Part shown: positions 43,899-52,184 of the stretch, in pieces
Position numbering within the stretch: position 1 is the first letter of the stretch
Layout of the letters: the number at the start of each line of letters is the position of its first letter
Source: Exiguobacterium sp. s124
Lineage (GTDB): Bacteria; Bacillota; Bacilli; Exiguobacteriales; Exiguobacteriaceae
Direction of reading: 5' to 3'
DNA: 64,000 bases
NCBI RefSeq assembly: GCF_018617485.1
Contig: NZ_JACSKH010000001.1
Location: 1,240,001 to 1,304,000, forward strand
Made by a program: the position numbers and the translations under genes
Notes under the pieces: model-generated
What the model was told of the DNA's origin: nothing
Databases searched by the model: none
The model's input: the letters and a program-made list of their open reading frames with translations, nothing else

Positions 43899-44579
43899 TC
43901 ATTCCCTTCCGTCTTCCAATCGCATGAACTGTAACGCCTCTTGAAACCGACGTGTATCTTCATCACTCACCACTACATCCACATATCTCGATTTCCAATA
44001 AGGAGAGAGGTCCACCTCTTCCACACCAATCCGCTTGAACCAATCCAACACCGTCTCATTCGATTGGTGTTTTAATGAAACCGGTAAATCCAGATTGAAC
44101 TGGATGAGCGCATTCCGAATCGCGCTATCGGTCCATTGAATCTCTTTAGATTCCACAAATGCTTTTGCTTTGGCCGTTCGCACTCTTCGTTTTACGGCGT
44201 CACTCGAGAAATCAACAGTCGAGGCGACACGCTTTCTTTTCCGGATCATGCTGAGCATCAAAATCAGGAAGACAATCAAACCTCCTATAAGGAACCATAA
44301 CCAGAATGAATTTCCCGACTCTGTTACCGTTCCACCTGTTCCGAACGTATAGTCTAAAAAGACATGATTCAAGATTTGAAAGTCCTCATCTTCTTTCAGA
44401 CGAAACTTCCCTCCATAAGCACCACTGCTGGTTCCGTCCTCTCCAGACAAGAGAAGCACGATCCCACCTTTTGTCGGGTCATGAAACCATTCCCAAAACA
44501 GTCGGGCCAGATAGATGAATCCAGTCACCAACATCAAACTACCTAACATGACCATCAATAGTCGGATTGTAAATCGCAT
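43899..44579 (-). CDS. Two-pass membrane protein with DUF4129-like tail, orphan paralogue
   Basis: A 226-residue protein: membrane helix at about 5-28, extracytoplasmic segment of about 65 residues, second helix at about 93-113 ending in RKRKR, then a cytoplasmic tail with SAIRNALIQFNLDLP and NETVLDWFKRIGV. The tail aligns well with that of 28722-29495 and, less closely, 8776-9753. No MoxR or DUF58 gene is adjacent. The ATG at 44579 has GGAGG five bases upstream. Followed by the propeller-like gene. Confidence 0.72.
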   Translation of the reverse strand: MRFTIRLLMVMLGSLMLVTGFIYLARLFWEWFHDPTKGGIVLLLSGEDGTSSGAYGGKFRLKEDEDFQILNHVFLDYTFGTGGTVTESGNSFWLWFLIGGLIVFLILMLSMIRKRKRVASTVDFSSDAVKRRVRTAKAKAFVESKEIQWTDSAIRNALIQFNLDLPVSLKHQSNETVLDWFKRIGVEEVDLSPYWKSRYVDVVVSDEDTRRFQEALQFMRLEDGRE

Positions 44580-44648
44580 CGTAACCTCCGTCACACATTA
44601 TGTACTATCGTATCATGCAAGATTATGGATTGTCAGAAAAATCCAAAC

Positions 44649-44674
44649 GAAAGGACCGAAAGATTTCTCGGTCC
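44649..44674 (-). terminator. Terminator of the small PH-domain gene
   Basis: On the minus strand GGACCGA and TCGGTCC around an eight-base loop, with TTTCGTTT following. Confidence 0.6.
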
Positions 44675-44680
44675 AACACA

Positions 44681-45049
44681 TTAAAGAATCGCTTCTGCGA
44701 GCAATCGGTCAAACTTGCGCACATCCACTTTTTTATTCAAATTGATTTTAATCGTTCCGGCGCGAGTGAACAGCTGGACTTCCGAATTCAAGTCGAACAT
44801 GCGGCCCGCGTTTTCGGTCGAGTACATATTGATCGAATCGTACGGAAGGGAGTAGACTTCAATTTTCTTACCCGTCAACCCTTGTGCGTCACGGACAATC
44901 AGTCGTTTGTTCGTAAAGACAGCGACGTCACGCACTGTCTTATAAGCCGCGACCGCCCGCTCCCCATCGATAAATGACTCCGTGATATCACTCGGCACCT
45001 CACACTCCGAATAAAACGTCCAAGATAAATCTCCAATCGGGTTTCCCAT
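44681..45049 (-). CDS. Bacterial PH-domain protein (bPH_1-like)
   Basis: A 122-residue cytoplasmic protein consisting of one bacterial PH-like domain, with AVFTNKRLIVRDAQGLTGKKIEVYSLPYDSI in the middle, the typical strand-turn-strand of the DUF1696/bPH_1 family. Lipid or protein binding is possible but unproven. GGAGGG precedes the ATG. Monocistronic with its own terminator. Confidence 0.8.
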   Translation of the reverse strand: MGNPIGDLSWTFYSECEVPSDITESFIDGERAVAAYKTVRDVAVFTNKRLIVRDAQGLTGKKIEVYSLPYDSINMYSTENAGRMFDLNSEVQLFTRAGTIKINLNKKVDVRKFDRLLAEAIL

Positions 45050-45168
45050 GTTGATTCCTCCCTGAATAAATTAAATGTACTATCTCTTATATTCCACAAT
45101 TCTCGTTTGATTAGACCTTGAATGGGAAGATACTGTATAGCATGTTGATTGTGGAGGAGGACGTCGTT

Positions 45169-46377
45169 ATGATCGCGCAACAGGTGATCACATTACTACT
45201 GATTGGCTATTTTATTTATTTGATTGATTCCAAAAGAAATTACTTTCCTGTCCCGGTCATTTTGGTTTTAATCGGGATTGGTCTCTCGTATATCGCTTTT
45301 TTTGATTCGGTGTTCATCTCAAAAGATATGATTTTCGAGGTGTTCCTGCCAGCACTTCTCTTTACATCGGCTTACCAGTTCAAATATAAGGATTTGAAGG
45401 ACAATATCGGGATCATCACCATATTGAGTACGGTCGGTCTTGTCTTGACTGCCATCTTGATGGGATATGGTACGTTTTGGATCAGCGAGTTGTTTACCCC
45501 GCTCACGTTGACCGCTTCCTTTTTATTAGCGTCCATCTTGATTCCGACCGATCCCGTTTCCGTGACGGCCATCTTGAAACGGAGTAAAGGTGAAAAACGG
45601 ATTGCTGACGTCGTCGAAGGCGAATCGATGGTGAACGATGGAACGAGTGTCGTCATCTTCACGATCTTTCTCAGTATGTTCGCGACAGGAGAACGGTTCT
45701 CCACGCTCAACTTTTTGACCGAATTTTTGATGGTGTCCGCCGGAGGAATCGGCATCGGCTTCATTTTTGGATTTCTACTTAAGAAATTGATGATCGTCAG
45801 TTTTAAGAAGCATGAGCTCGTCATGTTGACCATCGTGACTGCATATGGTGCCTTCTATCTCGCCGATGCGCTAGAAGTGTCTGGGGTCCTCGCGACGGTG
45901 ACGGCCGGCATGATGCTATCACATGAACTCGGAACGAAGGAAGATTGTGAAACGGTTCAACGTCATTTGGATGGCTTTTGGGACATTGTCATTCCGATGT
46001 TGCTTGCGCTCTTATTCTTATTGATTGGAATCGAAGCGACCAGCTATCTGTCTGTATCACTCTGGACGTTCGCCGTTCTTTTGTTCCTACTTTCAATCGT
46101 GACCCGATTCATCGTCGTCGGCGGCCTCGTCTATTCGGTCCCCGTCTGGCGTAAGGAATTTAAAGATGATTTAACGGCGACTTCTCTCCTTACTTGGTCC
46201 GGAATCAAAGGGACGATGTCGATTGCCCTCGTCCTCTGGCTAGAAGCAGAGAATATCGACGGGTCGAACGAGATGATTTCCCTCGCATTCGCCGTCATTC
46301 TACTCTCCCTTGTTTTGCAAAGCATCGGTGTCTATCCACTGACGACATATTTAACGAACAAGCATGACGATAGATAG
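45169..46377 (+). CDS. Na+(K+)/H+ antiporter, CPA1 (NhaP) family
   Basis: A 402-residue antiporter with about 12 membrane segments. The CPA1 hallmarks are intact: ILIPTDPVSVTAILK and VVEGESMVNDGTSVVIF with the ion-binding Asp, and a conserved Arg-rich loop. There is no long C-terminal cytoplasmic domain. The ATG at 45169 has GGAGGAGG upstream; a longer frame begins 17 codons earlier. Exchanges cytoplasmic sodium or potassium for protons. Followed by a terminator. Confidence 0.88.
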   Translation: MIAQQVITLLLIGYFIYLIDSKRNYFPVPVILVLIGIGLSYIAFFDSVFISKDMIFEVFLPALLFTSAYQFKYKDLKDNIGIITILSTVGLVLTAILMGYGTFWISELFTPLTLTASFLLASILIPTDPVSVTAILKRSKGEKRIADVVEGESMVNDGTSVVIFTIFLSMFATGERFSTLNFLTEFLMVSAGGIGIGFIFGFLLKKLMIVSFKKHELVMLTIVTAYGAFYLADALEVSGVLATVTAGMMLSHELGTKEDCETVQRHLDGFWDIVIPMLLALLFLLIGIEATSYLSVSLWTFAVLLFLLSIVTRFIVVGGLVYSVPVWRKEFKDDLTATSLLTWSGIKGTMSIALVLWLEAENIDGSNEMISLAFAVILLSLVLQSIGVYPLTTYLTNKHDDR

Positions 46378-46403
46378 AGTCCTTCCTTGAGAAGGGCTTT
46401 TTT
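46378..46403 (+). terminator. Terminator after the NhaP-type antiporter gene
   Basis: AGTCCTTC and GAAGGGCT pair (one G-U) around CTTGA, followed by a run of six T. Confidence 0.8.
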
Positions 46404-46474
46404 ACGAATTGAAAATTGACTTTGTCTACTTTTAGTGTAAAATTACACTTGTTATATATTAGGAGGTGTCTATT

Positions 46475-46771
46475 TTGGAAAACGTGACAACGCCATCCGC
46501 TGCCATTTCTACTGGAATTGTGACGGTTGTACTTGCTCTTGTTGCATCGTACCTTACTCCATCGTTCTTAAAAGTCGGAATCATCTGGGATCTCGTCGCT
46601 TTCTTAGTCATCGGCATTGCGACGTTCAGTTTTACATACCACTTCTATCAATCAAAACGACTCACATATTGGCAATACATTTGTTGCTACATCATTGTCT
46701 GCCTACTCTTATTCATCGTGTTTCTCGGTATCTCATGGTTACTGATTTTCATTAGCTCGGCGTCACTTTGA
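46475..46771 (+). CDS. Small membrane protein of unknown function
   Basis: A 98-residue protein with three predicted membrane helices (about 10-30, 38-58, 68-95). The start is TTG at 46475, eight bases after AGGAGG. It is first in a set of four same-strand genes: this protein, an XRE regulator, another small membrane protein and a deoxyribosyltransferase-like protein. No family recognised. Confidence 0.72.
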   Translation: MENVTTPSAAISTGIVTVVLALVASYLTPSFLKVGIIWDLVAFLVIGIATFSFTYHFYQSKRLTYWQYICCYIIVCLLLFIVFLGISWLLIFISSASL

Positions 46772-46799
46772 GTTCTACGAATAGGAAGGAAGAACCCAT

Positions 46800-47279
46800 A
46801 TGCAAAAATCCGAATTTCTCGGACAAGTTTCTCGAAAGATCAAGCTGATTCGAATCGAATCCCAGCATTCACAAGAAGAGATGGCCAATTTACTTGGTAT
46901 ATCTAAAAAAACGCTCATTCAAATCGAGAAGGAGCGGAATGAAGCGAGTTGGTCGACGGTTGTGACATTATGTGCACTATTCAATGAGAGTGAGGTTCTC
47001 ATACATCTAATCGGTGACGACCCGGTCGAGTTCGTCAAGCTGATTGCAACCGAGAACACATACGAGCCGAAAGAAAAAACGCTCGGCGGACGTGTCTTTT
47101 GGCATGCGATTACAGAGGGTCCCCACTTCATTCTTCAACAGAACATCATCAGCGGACATTACCGCGTCATCGATCTCAATCATGTGAGATGGTATAGCAC
47201 GTTTGATGCAGAAGATGCCGAACAAGTGCGGTTGAAGTTGGAACTTCATCGTGAGGTGTCAGATGACACGAAAGCATAA
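46800..47279 (+). CDS. XRE-family transcriptional regulator
   Basis: A 159-residue protein with an N-terminal Cro/CI-type helix-turn-helix (residues 12-66: RIESQHSQEEMANLLGISKKTLIQIEKER) and a C-terminal region of about 90 residues with GGRVFWHAI and HYRVIDLNHVRWYSTFDAEDA that may be a sensor or oligomerisation domain. The downstream membrane-protein gene begins inside its 3' end, so both are coupled; regulation of the small membrane proteins around it is likely. Confidence 0.82.
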   Translation: MQKSEFLGQVSRKIKLIRIESQHSQEEMANLLGISKKTLIQIEKERNEASWSTVVTLCALFNESEVLIHLIGDDPVEFVKLIATENTYEPKEKTLGGRVFWHAITEGPHFILQQNIISGHYRVIDLNHVRWYSTFDAEDAEQVRLKLELHREVSDDTKA

Positions 47280-47625
47280 AGATTTGGTGATGGCTTTCAG
47301 TCTAATCGTCATAACAATCGTCTACTTTTGGCTGATCCCAAACATCGCGTTTGACTACATTTGGTTCGTTGGTACAATCATTTTACTCGTCCTCTCGTCT
47401 TTATCAATCACGCGCTTGATTCAATCATACGTTCCACTTTCTTTGATGAAATTCATCCTGATTAGCGTGATTTTTTTTCCTTGTACTCTGTTGTCTGTTG
47501 ATCACCATGTTTTATGTCGTAGCGCTTTACCAGATGAATCACTTATAGCGAATTGGAGGTTTTCCTATGAGATTTTATGTCGGTTCAAGTTTTGCGAATA
47601 TCGAAGACGTACGGTTCATCCGTGA
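47263..47625 (+). CDS. Small membrane protein, frameshifted at a T8 tract
   Basis: Starts inside the end of the XRE gene (ATG at 47263 after GAGGTG). Three to four membrane helices are clear up to FILISVIFF. After a run of eight T (47471-47478) the given frame turns into polar sequence and overlaps the next gene by 59 bases. If the run had seven T, the frame would continue as FFLVLCCLLITMF, a fourth helix, and stop at 47548, just before the next ribosome site. So the gene is probably frameshifted, slippage-prone, or mis-sequenced here. Family unknown. Confidence 0.6.
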   Translation: MTRKHKDLVMAFSLIVITIVYFWLIPNIAFDYIWFVGTIILLVLSSLSITRLIQSYVPLSLMKFILISVIFFPCTLLSVDHHVLCRSALPDESLIANWRFSYEILCRFKFCEYRRRTVHP

Positions 47626-47941
47626 TCAGCTAACTGCGTTCGGTCACGCCCATACATACGATTGGACCCAAAACGAACGTGCCGCTTCAATCGATGCGTT
47701 ACGTATGATTGGCGAAGAAGAAGTTACTGGAATTCAAACAGCAGACTTCGTCGTCATCCTCTTGCCTGGAGGAAAGGGTGCACATGTAGAGCTCGGAATT
47801 GCCATCGGGATGAATAAAGCTGTTTTCTTATACGATTTAGGCGATCAGATGATGAATATGGAGGAGACAAGTACGTTCTATCACGTCGATGCGGTACAAC
47901 GCTTGGGGGGACCGTTCCACGACCTCCCCCACCAAATCTAA
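47567..47941 (+). CDS. Nucleoside 2-deoxyribosyltransferase-like protein
   Basis: A 124-residue protein of the nucleoside 2-deoxyribosyltransferase-like fold: N-terminal FYVGSSFANIEDVR, then HTYDWTQNE, TADFVVILLPGGKGAHVELGIAIG with the catalytic-type Glu, and a terminal FYH. Family members transfer deoxyribose between bases or hydrolyse nucleotides; the exact substrate is unknown. GGAGG lies seven bases before the ATG. End of the XRE cluster. Confidence 0.8.
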   Translation: MRFYVGSSFANIEDVRFIRDQLTAFGHAHTYDWTQNERAASIDALRMIGEEEVTGIQTADFVVILLPGGKGAHVELGIAIGMNKAVFLYDLGDQMMNMEETSTFYHVDAVQRLGGPFHDLPHQI

Positions 47942-47957
47942 GGTCAATTGAAGGTCT

Positions 47958-48719
47958 CTAATCACGTTTGAGATGATGCCCTTTATTCTCACGGAATCGA
48001 GCCGGGGTGCAACCTACCCATTCCGCGAAATGCTTGTTCAGCTGAGCCGGACTGTTGAATCCGACTTCCTGGCTGATTGCGAGTAACGTAAGGTCCGAAT
48101 AGCGAAGGAGCGACTTCGCATGAATCAGACGTTGTCTCGTGATGTATTGATACGGCGTCTGACCGATTCGCTCTCGAAAGCTCCGTATGAACTGATATTT
48201 GCTTTGATGGACGATTCGACTCAATTCTTCAATGCGAAGCTCCGTATGATAAGAATCATGAATGACACGCAAGACCGGTGCAAATATGTTTTCATCCACA
48301 ATCGAATCGCTTAGATGATGTTGAATGAATGTCATGACATCAACTGTTGAATCAATCCCTAAAAACCATCGACTTGACCACTCCCCTAACAACTTTCTTG
48401 TCGACATGACCGCCACGGGAGGAGACGTTGGATTCAACTTGTTTTCAAACCCGTTCAAGCGGCTCGCTGCGAACCGAAAGCTCACGTAAGTCGTTTCAGT
48501 CGAATCAGCGAACAGTCGAAATGACTGATTCGGTTGAATCACAATCGATTCGCTGTCTTGAAGACGATATTCGAACGCATCCACCCCAATTCCGATTTTC
48601 CCTTCTAATACGAGCACCCAGACGATGTCTTCTAAGCTCTCTTCTCTCTCAGTCGTCCAATCCTCATTAGACGACATGTAGCGAATGGTGATGTCAGGCA
48701 GTGTAAATAATTGTTCCAT
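47958..48719 (-). CDS. AraC-family transcriptional regulator
   Basis: A 253-residue AraC/XylS regulator with an N-terminal cupin-like sensor (about 1-130) and the C-terminal double helix-turn-helix (about 150-250, including LRIEELSRIVHQSKYQFIRSFRERIGQTPYQYI). The ATG at 48719 follows GGAGGGA; 15 further upstream codons are not credible. It is divergent from an MFS transporter gene, which it probably controls. Confidence 0.86.
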   Translation of the reverse strand: MEQLFTLPDITIRYMSSNEDWTTEREESLEDIVWVLVLEGKIGIGVDAFEYRLQDSESIVIQPNQSFRLFADSTETTYVSFRFAASRLNGFENKLNPTSPPVAVMSTRKLLGEWSSRWFLGIDSTVDVMTFIQHHLSDSIVDENIFAPVLRVIHDSYHTELRIEELSRIVHQSKYQFIRSFRERIGQTPYQYITRQRLIHAKSLLRYSDLTLLAISQEVGFNSPAQLNKHFAEWVGCTPARFRENKGHHLKRD

Positions 48720-48847
48720 ATATCCCTCCAAATTATTGCACCAAAATCGAGCAACATACTGCACGATGATTCACTTCAAATCACGCATACTATTCATAAC
48801 AGTCAAGTGGCCACTTCACTGACCTTATGAAAAGATGGTGATTTCAC

Positions 48848-50086
48848 ATGTTTCAATCGCTTCATCCCAACCTAAAAGTAAGACTTGGCTTGAACTTTTT
48901 TCAAAAGCTGACACAAACCGCTATATTTCCTTTTTTGACGATTTATTTTGTTCGACAGTTCGGTGCAACTGAAACCGGACCGCTCATCGTCATGACGATG
49001 ATTGCCTCATTCATCACGAGCCTCTATGGTGGTCTTCTGTCCGATCGATATGGAAGAAAGCGAGTTCTCTTCATCGGAGAAATGTTACGATTTGTGTGTT
49101 ATATCGGAATGGCAATCGCAAGTTCTCATGTTGTCGGCAGTGCCATTTTATTATTTATCTTCTTCTTTTTAAGTAATCTTCTGAGTAGTGCCATCACGCC
49201 AGCAAACGAAACCATCTTGATCGACGATAGCCGACCTGAGCAGCGGAAATATTTATATACGCTCAGTTACTGGCTCATGAACGGGTCCATCGTAATGGGT
49301 AGCCTAATCGGAGGCTTTTTCTTCGAAAAACACCTATTCTCACTGTTAGTATCGGCAGCCACCCTCTCATTCGGATGTGTCTTCTTCATTTACTTGAAAC
49401 TCGAAGACCACTATCAACCTGTACGAACAAAATCACGGAAGACCACTCGTATGTGGACCGGATATGAGACGGTCATAAAGAACCGACTTTTTTTGAAATA
49501 CCTTATCGCAGGTATTTTGACGTTGTCGTTAGAGTTGCAGCTTACGCATTATCTCGCGATTCAGTTCGCTGAGACGTTACAAGTTGTCCCGTTACTCCAT
49601 TTCTCACTAGATGGGACGAAAATCCTCGGATTACTTCGAGCGGAAAATACGATTCTCGTGTTACTGCTCGGTCTTGTTTTGATGCGTTGGACCAAATCAC
49701 TCTCTGAACGTGCCCTACTTTACACAGGTGTCACGTTGTTCAGTCTCGGATTCGCTATGTTGCCAATTTCCAATAGCTTTTCGATCTTAGTGCTCGGTAC
49801 GGCTTGTTTCACGTTCGGAGAACTGCTATATGTCCCCATCCATCAAGCCATGCTTGCCCGAATCGTAGAAGACCACCTTCGCAGTCAATACTTGGCCGTG
49901 AACGGTCTCCGATACAGAGGTGCGCTTCTCATTGGTGCAATCAGCGTCTCGGCCTATGATGTCGTTTCACCCGGATGGATAGCCGTCACTTATATTTGCT
50001 TTGGTGTATTGGCAATCCTCTTCTATCGTTCCATTTTTAAACAACTGAATAAATTACCATCTACAATCGAAAAACAAGCCTCCTAA
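48848..50086 (+). CDS. MFS transporter
   Basis: Major facilitator of 412 residues with 12 hydrophobic segments and the MFS loop 2-3 signature GGLLSDRYGRKRVLF (about residues 65-79), as in drug and metabolite exporters of the DHA1 or YqjV type. The central loop is short. It is divergent from the AraC regulator with about 130 bases between, so a regulated efflux pump is likely. Substrate unknown. Confidence 0.85.
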   Translation: MFQSLHPNLKVRLGLNFFQKLTQTAIFPFLTIYFVRQFGATETGPLIVMTMIASFITSLYGGLLSDRYGRKRVLFIGEMLRFVCYIGMAIASSHVVGSAILLFIFFFLSNLLSSAITPANETILIDDSRPEQRKYLYTLSYWLMNGSIVMGSLIGGFFFEKHLFSLLVSAATLSFGCVFFIYLKLEDHYQPVRTKSRKTTRMWTGYETVIKNRLFLKYLIAGILTLSLELQLTHYLAIQFAETLQVVPLLHFSLDGTKILGLLRAENTILVLLLGLVLMRWTKSLSERALLYTGVTLFSLGFAMLPISNSFSILVLGTACFTFGELLYVPIHQAMLARIVEDHLRSQYLAVNGLRYRGALLIGAISVSAYDVVSPGWIAVTYICFGVLAILFYRSIFKQLNKLPSTIEKQAS

Positions 50087-50109
50087 GAATATGAACAATC
50101 ATCCTTGAA

Positions 50110-51762
50110 TCAATCGATTTCATTCAGTTGCGTCATAAGCTGTTCGATCTCAGCTTTTAAGAACTCAGTCAACTCGACCAATTCTTCCTCAGATGGAAAC
50201 AAGGATACGCCGGCCACATGATACGTTTCAGGGATCGAAGCAGTACCACCTAATGCTAATGCGTTTTTATATTTGTTCAGAGTGTCGTCTGGATGTTGCC
50301 TATACTGCATATACATGCGAAGTGCGGCAATCTGAGCAAGCGCATATTCTATGTAATAGAAAGGTGTTTCAAAAAGATGAATCACGCGCATCCATTGTTT
50401 TCCTTTTAAATCACTCACATCGTTCCAATCAATCAAATCAGTCTCATATTGATCGACTAAGCGTTCGAAGATTTCATTAAATGGATCCATGTTCTTTTCT
50501 GCATCATATAGATTATGTTGAAACTGATCCACGATGAAAACACTTGGTAAAAATTCGATCATCAATCGAAACTGTTCTAGTTTAGCTTGAATTAACGATC
50601 GTTCATCTGAAAAAAGTTTTGCCCAATGGTTCATCGAAAATAGCTCTAGTGACATGGCTACGAATTCGCCGACTTCAAACGAAATAATCTGCGCTTCGAA
50701 AAATAGGTGTTGCTGTGAGAAATCATGGTGGATGGCGTGACCCATTTCATGTAATAAAACAATGAAGTCATCAAATCCACCGAAACTGTTCATAAAAATG
50801 AAAGATGATTTTGAGTCGGGTAAAGATTCACAAAATCCACCTTCTGCTTTATTCGGTCGTGGGGATAGATCGAGATGGCCCTTCGCACGCATGTCAAAAA
50901 ACAGTTTTCCAAAGTAAGGATCGAGTTCATTCAAGATTCGTTCCGTTCCAACGATTAAATCATCCGGCGAAACGGATAAATCGTGATGATCCGAAAAAGG
51001 AGATATCAATGAATCCCATGGCGAAAGTTTCGATTTCTTCAATTTCTTTGTTTGTAGCTGCTGGAACGAGCGGCGAAGTGGCTCAAAATGTTTACTCACT
51101 TGATTCGCAAACTGCAAACAATCCTCGGCGTCATAATCTAAACGTCCTAGCTTCATGAAGGCTAGTTCACGGTAACCATTATTATTTAATCGTCGCGCCT
51201 GCTGTTCCCGATTTTGAATAAGACTTTTCAAGCATTTAGTGATGTCATCTTCTTTTGAGACATACGCTTTGTACATATTCGTAAAAGCCTGTTTACGGAT
51301 GGATTCGTCAGCATCGTATAGGTCTCCTTGAAGTCCCGCAATCGACTTAGAATCATCTGTCGGGTCAGTCAATTGACCGATTGTTTGCAAATATCTCTGT
51401 ATGAGTTGATCCTCTTCAATCAATAATTCAACATTCTCTTCATGATAAAGATTCATCCGATTTCGCATGAGGCGAGTGACATGATGCTCATCCTCTATAG
51501 ACTGTAAGGTAATTCGTGAAACATGTCTTTTCAGCTCATTGAGTGCAGGTTTTATAACGGTATGAACATGATGTTGTCTTTGATTGGCTTCTTCGCAATC
51601 GCTGTGTCGCTGAACGTCAATATAGCTCTTCGTGACGTATTCATCATATTTCCCAATCAATGCTGAATGTTTCGACATGAAGCCATCTAACTCATTGGAA
51701 TCAATTTTATGAACAGTCGCAAGTACTTGGTTCGTCTCTTTTATTTCTTTAAAGTTGATCAA
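50110..51762 (-). CDS. M3 family oligoendopeptidase
   Basis: A 550-residue zinc peptidase of family M3 (PepF/oligoendopeptidase F type). The zinc motif HEMGHAIHH (HExxH) is near residue 330, with the third ligand in FEVGEF about 25 residues later, and an acidic helical N-terminal half. It cleaves short peptides in the cytoplasm. It is somewhat shorter than typical PepF (about 600). GAGG is seven bases before TTG at 51762; a GTG one codon upstream is the alternative start. Monocistronic. Confidence 0.86.
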   Translation of the reverse strand: MINFKEIKETNQVLATVHKIDSNELDGFMSKHSALIGKYDEYVTKSYIDVQRHSDCEEANQRQHHVHTVIKPALNELKRHVSRITLQSIEDEHHVTRLMRNRMNLYHEENVELLIEEDQLIQRYLQTIGQLTDPTDDSKSIAGLQGDLYDADESIRKQAFTNMYKAYVSKEDDITKCLKSLIQNREQQARRLNNNGYRELAFMKLGRLDYDAEDCLQFANQVSKHFEPLRRSFQQLQTKKLKKSKLSPWDSLISPFSDHHDLSVSPDDLIVGTERILNELDPYFGKLFFDMRAKGHLDLSPRPNKAEGGFCESLPDSKSSFIFMNSFGGFDDFIVLLHEMGHAIHHDFSQQHLFFEAQIISFEVGEFVAMSLELFSMNHWAKLFSDERSLIQAKLEQFRLMIEFLPSVFIVDQFQHNLYDAEKNMDPFNEIFERLVDQYETDLIDWNDVSDLKGKQWMRVIHLFETPFYYIEYALAQIAALRMYMQYRQHPDDTLNKYKNALALGGTASIPETYHVAGVSLFPSEEELVELTEFLKAEIEQLMTQLNEID

Positions 51763-51857
51763 CACTGCACCTCGATTCTTAGTTAACTTTCTATATTATG
51801 GTTATAACTGAAATTTTTGTTTCCAATATTTTCACAATATGCTATTCTTACAAAAAT

Positions 51858-52147
51858 GATCTGACAAACGCGATGAAGAGAAGAGTACATCCATGAATCT
51901 TTCGTAGAGAGCCCCGTCCGGTGAAAAGGGGTAAAGAGGATGGATCGAAACAAGACTCCGAGCAGCGCTATGGAACTCATCTCGAGGGATATGGCGACGG
52001 GCACTCCCGTTATAGAGTTGAGGTATAGTCCGACTCGTTCGGCAGTACCGAACAAGGTTCGTACGGTGACGTGCGGACGAACAGGGGTGGCACCACGATG
52101 AGAATCTCGTCCCCAAGACTTCGTTCTTGGGGGTGGGATTTTTTTGC
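51858..52147 (+). promoter_or_regulatory. T-box riboswitch leader of the MFS gene
   Basis: All T-box elements are visible in order. They are the GAAGAGAAGAGTAC motif (51875-51888), the stem AUCCAU/AUGGAU with CGAA, the specifier position CAA (51951-51953), the T-box AGGGGTGGCACCACG (52083-52097), and a terminator CCCCAAGA/TCTTGGGG with seven T (52111-52145). The specifier, placed by analogy with the GAA-N-NNN pattern of known T-boxes, reads CAA (Gln); AAC (Asn) is one base away. The T-box variable base C fits a tRNA with discriminator G. An extended -10-like TGCTATTCT (51839-51847) precedes it. Confidence 0.88.
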
Positions 52148-52184
52148 GTTGCGAAAGTGATTAAAAACACAAGGAGTGATTGAC

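Noticed and set aside
47567..47625. Treating the XRE-linked membrane protein as a normal 59-base overlap with the deoxyribosyltransferase-like gene
   Set aside because: The polar, Arg/Cys-rich tail is out of character and an alternative phase gives a hydrophobic helix and a stop just before the next ribosome site, so a frameshift explains it better.
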